Below the pieces are notes generated by a model that saw only the letters and a list, made by a program, of their open reading frames with translations, ran no database searches and was not told the origin of the DNA. DNA of 64,000 bases from Ridgeia piscesae (Eukaryota; Annelida; Polychaeta; Sabellida; Siboglinidae). Every line of letters begins with the position of its first letter. Positions within the stretch are counted from its first letter, which is position 1. The stretch is from positions 53,501 through 117,500 of the forward strand of contig JAODUO010000542.1 in assembly GCA_025642075.2 (NCBI GenBank), read 5' to 3'. The position numbers were made by a program, and so were the translations under genes. This document shows, in pieces, positions 25,720-37,700 of this stretch.

Positions 25720-28700
25720 ATGGAGCAGGGAAATGGACCTCACATTCCAGAAGGGTTTTCTCTAGAGCCAGATGGGCGTTTCCAATGTAACACCTGTCAG
25801 ATTTTTTGCAGTTCCCTAGCAGTTGCTGCTAATCATGCCCGTGGAAAACGACACCTCAAAGCCATTGGGGGTGTCCAGTGGCAGAATGGTGTTGCAGTTC
25901 CCAATGGGGTGAACTGGAATGGAGATGAACCAATCCTTCCTGTAGGGTGCACCCAAAACCCAAATGGATGGTTCCGGTGTCAAGTCTGTAATATTGTTTG
26001 CAGTTGCCAATTGCATATCATTCAGCATGTCTTGGGGCGAAAACATCTCGGAAATTTAGTTCAGAAAAATGGTTCTACTACTAACTGCATGGTGACAATG
26101 TTGGATGGCTCATGGCTTATGTGCAGTGTGTGCCAAGTTGTGTGCAATACGCAAAAGACTGCCAGTGAACATGTCAAGGGCCAGAAACACCTCTTGCAAT
26201 GTCGCATCAAAGCACTTAAGGAAAACAGGTAAGTTTATAAAGCGATCTCAGTACATGACTATTATTTAGTTAATTTACCCGGGGTACTCTACTAAATGTT
26301 AACATAGAGCTATCTACTGAAAAGTTGGTTCCATATAAATGCATGAAAGGCATCACATGTGTTAATTAAAGACATCTAGATACATTTGATTGCTTGTTGA
26401 ATTATTTTTATGGCTTCATATGTCAAAACCATAATTAAACTATGAGCACCTATCGACAAGAGATGAAAAACAATTGGCAACAGAGGAGATGAGAATGATT
26501 AGATGGGCAATGGATGTAAGACAGCGAGAGTAGCGGGGGAATGAGAATGATTAGATGGGCAACGGATGTAAGACAGCGAGAGTAGCGGAGGAATGAGAAT
26601 GATTAGATGGGCAACGGATGTAAGACGGCGAGAGTATCGGAGGACTGAGAATGATTAGATGGGCAACGGATGTAAGACAGCGAGAGTAGGGGAGGACTGA
26701 GAATGATTAGATGGGCAACGGATGTAAGACAGCGGGAGTAGCGGAGGACTGAGAATGATTAGATGGGCAAAGGATGTAAGACAGCGGGAGTAGCGGAGGA
26801 CTGAGAATGATTAGAATGGCAACGGATGTAAGACAGCGAGAGTAGCGGAGGACTGAGAATGATTAGATGGGCAACGGATGTAAGACAGCGGGAGTAGCGG
26901 AGGACTGAGAATGATTAGATGGGCAACCGATGTAAGACAACGAGAGTAGCAGAGGACTGAGAATGATTAGATGGGCAAAGGATGTAAGACAGCGGGAGTA
27001 GCGGAGGAATGAGAATGATTAGATGGGCAACGGATGTAAGACAGCGAGAGTAGCGGAGGAATGAGAATGATTAGATGGGCAACGGATGTAAGACAGCGAG
27101 AGTAGCGGAGGACTGAGAATGATTAAATGGGCAACGGATGTAAGACAGCGGGAGTAGCGGAGGACTGAGAATGATTAGATGGGCAACGGATGTAAGACAG
27201 CGGGAGTAGCGGAGGACTGAGAATGATTAGATGGGCAACGGATGTAAGACAGCGGGAGTAGCGGAAGACTGAGAATGATTAGATGGGCAACGGATGTAAG
27301 ACAGCGAGAGTAGCGGAGGACTGAGAATGATTAGATGGGCAACGGATGTAAGACAGCGAGAGTAGCGGTGGACTGAGAAAGATTAGATGGGCAACGGATG
27401 TAAGACAGCGAGAGTAGCGGAGGACTGAGAATGATTAAATGGGCAACGGATGTAAGACAGCGAGAGTAGCGGAGGACTGAGAATGATTAGATGGGCAACG
27501 GATGTAAGACAGCGGGAGTAGCGGAGGACTGAGAATGATTAGATGGGCAACGGATGTAAGACAGCGGGAGTAGCGGAGGACTGAGAATGATTAGATGGGC
27601 AACGGATGTAAGACAGCGGGAGTAGCGGAGGACTGAGAATGATTAGATGGGCAACGGATGTAAGACAGCGGGAGTAGCGGAGGACTGAGAATGATTAGAT
27701 GGGCAACGGATGTAAGACAGCGAGAGTAGCGGAGGACTGAGAATGATTAGATGGGCAACCGATGTAAGACGAGAGTAGCGGAGGAATGAGAATGATTAGA
27801 TGGGCAACGGATGTAAGACAGCGGGAGTAGCGGAGGAATGAGAATGATTAGATGGGCAACGGATGTAAGACAGCGGGAGTAGCGAAGGAATGAGAATGAT
27901 TAGATGGGCAATGGATGTAAGACAGCGAGAGTAGCGAAGGAATGAGAATGATTAGATGGGCAACGGATGTAAGACAGCGAGAGTAGCATAGGACTGAGAA
28001 TGATTAGATGGGCAACGGATGTAAGACAGCGGGAGTAGCGGAGGACTGAGAATGATTAGATGGGCAACGGATGTAAGACAGCGAGAGTAGCGGAGGACTG
28101 AGAATGATTAGATGGGCAACGGATGTAAGACAGCGAGAGTAGCGGAGGACTGAGAATGATTAAATGGGCAACGGATGTAAGACAGCGAGAGTAGCGGAGG
28201 ACTGAGAATGATTAGATGGGCAACGGATGTAAGACAGCGGGAGTAGCGGAGGACTGAGAATGATTAGATGGGCAACGGATGTAAGACAGCGGGAGTAGCG
28301 GAGGACTGAGAATGATTAGATGGGCAACGGATGTAAGACAGCGAGAGTAGCGGAGGAATGAGAATGATTAGATGTGCAACCGATGTAAGACAGCGAGAGT
28401 AGCAGAGGAATGAGAATGATTAGATGTGCAACCGATGTAAGACAGCGAGAGTAGCGGAGGAATGAGAATGATTAGATGGGCAACTGATGTAAGACAGCGA
28501 GAGTAGCGGAGGAATGAGAATGATTAGATGGGCAACTGATGTAAGACAGCGAGAGTAGCGGGGGAATGAGAATTAGATGTGCAACCGATGTAAGACAGCG
28601 AGAGTAGCGGAGGAATGAGAATGATTAGATGTGAGAAAAAAGAGCACTGCATATTAACGCTGCCCTTCCAGTGACAAGCTGGTGAAGTCGCCCAGAGACA

Positions 28701-31700
28701 TTGAACTGTCCTGTCCAAACATCACCAAGCATGATGTGCTAGACTGTGAAGTGTCCGTCCAGGAGGAAACTACATTGACGGTGACGGTGACAAACAGAAG
28801 TGGCGGAGATTTGTTAAACCTGCGCTGTAACCTGTTGAAAGGGACCAAGGCCAATGTGGTGGTGCACAAGTCCCAACTGCAGCCAGGTATTCACACCAGC
28901 CCAGCTGCTCGTATTCTTTATTGTATATGGACAATTTGGACATGCTTGAAAAATATGTGGAAAACTACAAATGCTGTTGTAATAAGTGTATTCAGAAACC
29001 TCTTAATACAGGCACAATAATTAGACACCATGTTAAGCATAATTATTCTTCACCAGGTGATTATAATAATAAGGACCTTTATCAAATGTGTAGTCCATTT
29101 TGATGTCACCACGTCTGTGTTAATAGTGTAAGTGGAGATGTGTACATGTTGTTTAAAGCCATTTGTGGTTACCGTGTGGTTGAAATGAATACGTGTTGGC
29201 TGGCGATAGTAGTAAACAGATTTGTCAGACATTAGATATTAACCTAGTACTTGTCCCCTGATTGCTGCCCTACTTTCCCCTATAGGGGAGAGTGGTGCTG
29301 TGGACATCAATGTCCAGGGTCACCATTTGGGCGTCAACACGACGGCTCTGGCCTTCCTGTTCACCTGGCAGTCACAGCCGGACCAGCGACTACACGTCGT
29401 TCGTCAGTTGCGGGTGCGATGTACAGATGACATTGTGAAGCAACTCCAGCCAACAACCAAGTACAAACGGCCCAGAAGGCGAAAGTTTGAACCACGAGCC
29501 GAAATAGTCGATGGATTCCCGCTGCCAAAGTGAGTGTTGCCCAGGAATAAGCCTGGGGTATTTTTGTAGATTATGCGATTGCCTGTAAAAACTTGGCATA
29601 TTTGTATTCTTGCTTGATGTCAAGGTTTTAACGCTGTGACGGTATGTATAAGATAATTATATTACTGTCACTGAGACTTAGACTGACATACCCCACTCAC
29701 ACCATCGACCTTGATACCCACTAACACAAGGACATTCCCTACTCACCCTATTGACATAGTGACTCAGGCTGACACAGTGACCTACTCATAATTGACACAG
29801 TCACCCAGACTGACAGTGACAACACAGTTACACCTGACAATAACTCGAGATTGTGTCCACTGACACAGTTGACACAATCTTGATAATTGTGACGCTGACA
29901 CATTGCTGACAGTAACTCGTGATTGTGTTCACTGACACAGTTGACACAATCTTGAATTTTGAACAAGTTTGACACGAGTCGTACTGGGTCAGAACTGGTA
30001 CGGTTTCACTGGTACGTGTCATCACGTGAAAAACTCGTGATTTCACGGTAAACACGTGTCGACACACCAAATTTGTTCACAGAATCCAGTGATTCCACGT
30101 ACGGAAACACGTGAATTGAGCCAGTTGAACTCGTGAATTAATTTACAGAACATGTGAAATCACGGGTCGTTGTTTGCTGGGTGACCTACTACCCCCGTAC
30201 CTGTCTACGGAGCACAGACAATGGTGGTTATGTATGTACAGATCTAATTAATTGTGTCATGGCTGGATGCCACGCTGGTGTTTGAGTGAACAGGTCTGTT
30301 TGGGAGTAACATGTTAAGCGCTTTGAGCAATCCTGAGGATTGGACACTGCACTGTAACTTATTAGAACTTACCTTTACTTTACCTTTTTGTCAGGATGTC
30401 GATGGGGAACCTGGAGAAACAGATCCCACTGGACCAGTACCCTATACCCCGAGGTCTTGGTCTCCTACACGGCAAGGGCATGGAGGAATGGGACGGCATC
30501 ACTCCTGAACAGAAGAAGCAGCTCGCCAAAGTCAAGTGAGTAGGGCTCTCAGTTCACTAGCTGGGTCGTCTAATATGCCTCATCACTGTCAGACTGTCAG
30601 TGGCACAGCTTAGTAATCAGTGACATAGCTTGTAAGGTTAGGACAAAATTTGACTCATATTAAAAATGTCAAATATTCGAGCCCTTTTCCACTATTCGAT
30701 TCGCAAATTTGCATCTATATTATTGCTCGAATATTTTCCTTCATGTCTTTTGACAATCCAATCTTAGCAAATATGGTTCCGGCAAGATATTTTGACAGCA
30801 AGGACGAAACCAACTTTGATGGTTTTAAACAATGCAGCACACATGTTTTGTCATTTCGCCAACACACTAGACTAATTGATGCCACTGCTAGAAAAAAACA
30901 TTCAATATTCTGATTGAAATCGAACATGCTGTGTAGTTGATATTCGATTCATATTCAAAATTCCATGATATTTAATTTGGTATTAGAGTCAAGGGAAATT
31001 CCAGATACATCATGTACCCTTGACAGCTTGACAAATGGATGACACTATATAGGTAGTTTAATGAGATTTACTTTGAGACTAAGTTTGGTAGTACAATAAC
31101 AGCAGTTACAAAACTGGGGTCCAATTGGGGGTGGGGGCACTGTGGGGCCATGATGTGGTTCCGGCAGAGAAATTCAGTTTGAAATATCAACACTATCATT
31201 AGTTTTTATGTGAGATTTTCTTTGGGAAGTGTGAATCTATAAATTTCATAGAATTAATGAGAGTTGTCATTGATACCAGATCCCATAAGCTCGCAGTGAC
31301 AGAATATACTAGTCAGTGTAAATTGACTAGGTGAAAGGTTTAAACAGTGTACCTGACTTTTTTAGGGAATTACTGGAGAGGGAGCTCTCAACGACCAATC
31401 ACTGTGAGCAGTTTTCTTTGCTGCTGCACTGTGAAGAGCTGCAAATGCATATTGACATACGCAACTACGACATGCAAGGAGTGACAATGAGACGCTGTAA
31501 AGAGAACCGCCGTCTGTTGACACTGCAGGTGGGTGTCACATGTCACAGTTTTTGGTATATTTGCATGTGACATTTGTTTTGATGTAAAAGTGAGTGGTTT
31601 TATTATTTGCAAGATTTTGAAAAGTCTCCAGTTGATCGGCAGACCTTGGACCAAGCACAGCATAATGTTGTGAACAACTGACATATGTCTGTATGATTTC

Positions 31701-34700
31701 AATATGAACCCAAAAAACCAGTAAGAACGTTCACTTAACCAAATGGGAATTTAAAAAAAGTTGAGTCACTTGGTTGGTAATACTAAAAAGTGTCACTGTT
31801 GCTATGACTACAGGTGCCTGGACTGGCAGAAAATCGTCCTTCTGTGCTGAAGGGTGACTGCCTTTATGTTAGACCTCTTGGCACGGATGGTAACGTAAAA
31901 GGAAATAAAGAGTTCAAAGGTGACGTCCACAACACCTGCTTGAATGAAGTGTGGCTTGGCTTTGGTGAAAGGTAAGTCATTCTAACTTCACTCGCACTCA
32001 TTTGTGGTCGTCGTCTTTAGGACACAACTGTAAAGTTGCACTTACATCGAACATTACTCCAATCTGAGTACAGTCGCGCCTTGCTATAATGCAAATTGGA
32101 TATAACGCGGTCAGTCGTGGACCCCGAATTTCTGCCGCCATGGGGGAAACTGGGCACTCCAGCTAACAATAACGCTGTATGTAATTAACTCACTTATTTT
32201 ATGAAGTCCTCATGTTTGTCTTGTACAGGTGTTTCTAGAAACAATTTAATGATAAAATTATTAAGAAATTTAACACACAAGTACAACTGCGTTGCTGAGT
32301 TCGTTGTTTGTTGTGCCCCTGGCTTCTGCTCTGCCGTCGGCTTCGCTGCACCAATCCAGTCATTTTTCAAACCTATCTATTGTGTAACTAGCGCTTGGTT
32401 TCTGTGGTGATGTCTTAAGTTTTGTTTAAAACTTGACCAATTCCTTTGATTGCATTTAATTAACTTTAGGCACAGTAAATTTGGTGCAATGCATTGTTTG
32501 TTTACGCTGATATCAATTGCGTTTGTCTCCTGCCAGTTCGCTGTGGCTTCCGTGAACGGGCGCCTTCGCCGGCTTGTAAATGGCAATTAAATTGCTTACG
32601 AATCGAGCCATGGCGAACAATAATTATGATACTGAAATCGCAAGCTAACAGTTATGTTATGTTTTCACTATGTCTACGAAAAACATTTACTTGTGCGCAA
32701 ATATACAAATTCGTCAACTGCGTATGAACCGCAGTAGCCTCGAACCATAGTGAACTGCATTATAAATCGGCATGGTAAATGTGCGATCTAAATTTACATT
32801 TTGGGATTGATTGAAAGATGAAATCAAGCCAATAGTGAGCGCAACTAGTATAGGTATTAATATTTGACCGACTTCCGCAACATGTCAATTCATTAATGCA
32901 TTTCGGCTACTGAGTTCAAGGTTATTTTAGACCGCGACTGCAGTACTGTGTTATCGCTCCGCCTCAGTTCGCATCGCCAAATGAGGGGCGTTGGCTCTGA
33001 ATTTATTTTAAAACTGTACCATTCGCAAGATTTACTCAGCTCAGCATTCAACAGTGTATATTATTTTAATGTAATACACATTTACGTTGGTTGTCAATGG
33101 CAATCAGTTTTATAAATCATGGATAGACCATGCAACCAGCACATTGGCTTCGGTTGCTGTTGTGGCATTTTGGGGGATGGTGGCGCCCTTGGCGGAATAT
33201 AATGTATAACACGCCTCGTTTTTAATGTGGTTCCATTTCATGGACCCCAACTACTGCGTTATAACGAGGCACGACTGTACATCTGAAGACAAGTCAATTT
33301 TCAATTTTTATTTCAAAAGCATTCCATCAAAGGTTGCACGTTTAATGACAGAATACTGGTTATTTTTACACAAATTAGGATGTTCAACATTTGAAACATG
33401 CCGTCCGTTATGTGTGTTTCATGTGCAAACCTATATATTTATTAGAAAATAAGAAGTTATTAACCTTTAAGTACATAACTATTTTTTTTATAGTTGCATA
33501 TATTAATCACAGTTGAACATTATTGTTAATACCTTGTCTTATGTAGTTGTTTGCTAGTAAATATCAATAGAAAATTCCACGTTACCAATTCACCAGCCTG
33601 AAACATATTTTGCATGCCAAAACTTGAACACCAGTCATTGTTATTTAAATTTAATTTAAGCTGGCATCTATCATTAAATTACATTTGTTTTATGTAGACT
33701 GCACATGTCTATTTTGAGATTTTAACTTTTTTAAAGGAAATCTTTGTGGTCCTGTAATGCGCCTCTGAATGGTTTTAATTGCCACATTTATGGAGCAGAC
33801 AAATGCTGGTATATTATTACTAAGCATTTAAGGTGACTGAATTGACTATTTTTACTGCAGTTTTATGGACAACTTTCTGGAGAAGAGCAGATTCAATGTG
33901 AGATTTTCTGTGAATCGATACCCAGCACGCATGCACCATCGGTCAGTGGCGCTTGAACAGAACCGAATGGACAATGTCCTCTTTCCCACTATTGCCAGTG
34001 CTGGCACCTGGGGGGAAATGCAGCAGGTCAATGAGTTGACTGTCACGAATGCTAAGTGAGTGAGATGTGCTGTTGGAAACATATTAAATAGATATGGCTT
34101 ATAGAAATAACCAAAGTAAATGCACTCCTGTGTGTGCATGCTCACACTTACTCATACATTCACACCATGACATCATCACATGCGTCACACATACACATAC
34201 ACCATGACATAATCGCACGCACATGCACATACACACACATACAAGCATACACATACACACACATGCATATACACACATACATACACACACACGCATACAC
34301 ACAGACCACACATAATCATGTCAGTGTTTGTTGCAGGCAACATTTCAAGGACAGACGTCTGTTAGAAAATGCCCAGCAGGTGGCAGCAGTGTGCAACATC
34401 GTGAGAGGTGTGTCTCGCCCAGCGCCCTACCTCGTCTTTGGGCCGCCCGGCACCGGCAAAACTGTCACGATTGTCGAAGCAATGAAACAGGTGATTTGAG
34501 GGAACAGCTATAAAACGTCTCAGTTTTATGAGAGTAAATTTAGCATTCACTTTCACTTTGAGTTTTTGTCATTCTTGAAGTAGTTTTAATTGTGCATGAA
34601 ATGTTAAGTACATTTATCTCTCGTTTCTCTTATTATACTTGACAATAATATATTTTTAGTAAATATTCAATAACAATTTCCTGTAGGCAGTGCATATTTC

Positions 34701-37700
34701 CTAGAATTAAAAATTGAAACAAAAGCATGATGTCCATGTGGCATACATACTCCGTAGGACAAACAAATATCAGTTGGTCCACATGGGAAAGTTGTGTTGC
34801 AAGGCTATGTGTCTGACAGTGGTTGTTGTAGGTGTTGCGTGTGCTGCTGTTATCTGACAGTGGTTGTTGTAGGTGCTGCGTGTGCTATTGTCTGACAGTG
34901 GTTGTTGTAGGTGTTGCGTGTGCTGCTGACAGTGGTTGTTGTAGGCGCTGCGTGGGCTGCTGTTGTCTGACAGTGGTTGTTGTAGGTGCTGTGTGTGCTG
35001 GTGTTGTCTGACAGCAGTTGTTGTAGGTGCTGTGTGTGCTGGTGTTGTCTGACAGTGGTTGTTGTAGGTGCTGTGTGTGCTGGTGTTGTCTGACAGTGGT
35101 TGTTGTAGGTGTTGCATGCGCTGCTGTTGTCTGGCAGTGGTTGTTGTAGGTGTTGCGTGTGCTGGTGTTGTCTGACAGTGGTTGTTGTAGGTGCTGTGTG
35201 TGCTGGTGTTGTCTGACAGTGGTTGTTGTAGGTGCTGCATGAGCTGGTGTTGTCTGACAGTGGTTGTTGTATGTGCTGTGTGTGCTGGTGTTGTCTGACA
35301 GTGGTTGTTGTAGGTGCTGTGTGTGCTGGTGTTGTCTGACAGTGGTTGTTGTAGGTGCTGTGTGTGCTGGTGTTGTCTGACAGCAGTTGTTGTAGGTGCT
35401 GTGTGTGCTGGTGTTGTCTGACAGTGGTTGTTGTAGGTGCTGTGTGTGCTGGTGTTGTCTGACAGTGGTTGTTGTAGGTGCTGCATGTGCTGGTGTTGTC
35501 TGACAGTGGTTGTTGTAGGTGCTGTGTGTGCTGGTGTTGTCTGACAGTGGTTGTTGTAGGTGCTGCGTGTGCTGCTGTTGTCTGACAGTGGTTGTTGTAG
35601 GTGCTGTGTGTGCTGGTGTTGTCTGACAGTGGTTGTTGTAGGTGCTGCATGTGCTGGTGTTGTCTGACAGTGGTTGTTGTAGGTGCTGTGTGTGCTGGTG
35701 TTGTCTGACAGTGGTTGTTGTAGGTGCTGCGTGTGCTGGTGTTGTCTGACAGTGGTTGTTGTAGGTGCTGTGTGTGCTGGTGTTGTCTGACAGTGGTTGT
35801 TGTAGGTGCTGCATGTGCTGGTGTTGTCTGACAGTGGTTGTTGTAGGTGCTGTGTGTGCTGGTGTTGTCTGACAGTGGTTGTTGTAGGTGCTGCATGTGC
35901 TGGTGTTGTCTGACAGTGGTTGTTGTAGGTGCTGCGTGTGCTGCCATCGTCCCACATCCTCGCCTGTGCTCCATCCAACAGTGCTGCTGACCTCCTCGCA
36001 GAGCGACTCCTGTTGCATGTGTCAACTGCTCAGATGTTCCGCTTGAACGCAGGTTCACGCTCCATCGCCACTGTGCCCGACAGCATTAAGGTGAACATAT
36101 TATTATGTAGTCTATTGTCTATGAAAGGTTTTATAAGTACCTTAGTTGAGATAAGTCTTGCACTTCTGTTTAATCCCAGTTCTGACTCTTCTGTTTATGT
36201 ATTTATACTAATACTTTGTATAATGACAGAGCTGTATCTTCCTATAATTGAAAACATTTGTTGTCAAATGTATTGCTAATTGATTAACTGACATCTTAAA
36301 ACTGGAAGTTTTAAAAGTCAAAACAAGTCATAACTTTGCATCGTCTGTGCAGTGTCTATACAGTGAATGCTACATGGAAGTCAGTTTTGGTTTTATGTTC
36401 CCAGCCCTGCTGCAACATCGACCAATCCACTCGGGCCATGTACTACCCCAGCAAGAAAGAGTTGATGAAGTATAGTGTCATCATCACCACCACTGTGACA
36501 GCAGGCAGGTGAGTGTAGTGTCATCATCACCACCACTGTGACAGCAGGCAGGTGAGTATAGTGTCGTCATCACCACCACTGTGACAGCAGGCAGGTGAGT
36601 ATAGTGTCATCACCACCACCACTGTGACAGCAGGCAGGTGAGTGTAGTGTCATCATCACCACCACTGTGACAGCAGGCAGGTGAGTGTAGTGTCATCACC
36701 ACCACCACTGTGACAGCAGGCAGGTGAGTGTAGTGTCATCACCACCACCACTGTGACAGCAGGCAGGTGAGTGTAGTGTCATCATCACCACCACTGTGAC
36801 AACATGTTTGTAAGGCCATTCTCGACAATCCAAAGTCGAGTTGCTCCAAGTATTGCTAGTAAAAATGACATGTGCTTGATAGTTAATGTTTGCTGCTTAG
36901 AATGTATTTGTAGGTGTGTGAATGAAGCGTTGTGATTGGCTACTTATAGACTGGTGTCGGCCAAGTTTCCCATGGGACACTTCACCCACGTGTTCATTGA
37001 TGAAGCGGGTCACGCCGTCGAACCGGAAGCCCTCGTTGCCATCGCAGGAATCATTGACAGTGACCACGGGGGTCAGATAGTGCTGGCTGGTGACCCTAAA
37101 CAATTGGGGCCTGTCATTCGCTCCCCTGTTGCCAGAAGCTGGGGTCTAGGTGTGTAGATATTGACATTCATAGTTTACTCATCTCCATCTTAGTCTCATT
37201 TGCTGTGGTATTTACTTGTGCCAAACTAACAGCTGTTTCTGCCACCCGTTCAACACAACGAGTCACTTGCTACAGTGAACTGGGTATAACGTTGTTCAGG
37301 CCTATTCTGCATGTGAGTCCAAAATCATTTGGCAGAAATGCAAGCACCTTGTAGTCCTACATTTTAACATCTGGGTTATTCCTCTTGATTGATAATTCAA
37401 AACGAAATACAACATTTCTGGTTGCTGTAGGCATTTTCATGAAAACCTATTTACTCAAAATATCGCACTTATTTATTTCTGAATTTTTAGCAATGAATAA
37501 TAAGTGATTGAATATATGTCGACAAGTGAGGTATAATTTTAACTTTACATCATAATTTTGCTACTCTTTTATGTGGCGAGTCACATGCTATAACTGCACT
37601 TCTACTTAAAATTGAGGGACAGGTTGGAAGCAGTACTATTCCTCTAATGTTATATAATGTCACTATTTGGCCAATCAGTTCTGCCTAGGATGTGAGCACT

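Noticed and set aside
26461..28633. CRISPR-like regular repeat arrays (also 53.3-54.8 kb and 39.3-40.3 kb)
   Set aside because: Units are directly tandem with no unique spacers and lie in introns or flanks of animal genes, so they are minisatellites.
34770..36058. Three overlapping minus-strand frames of 377-402 codons rich in Thr, His, Gln
   Set aside because: They come from a 41-nt repeat whose complement has no stop in any frame. The plus strand there is MOV10 intron 8.
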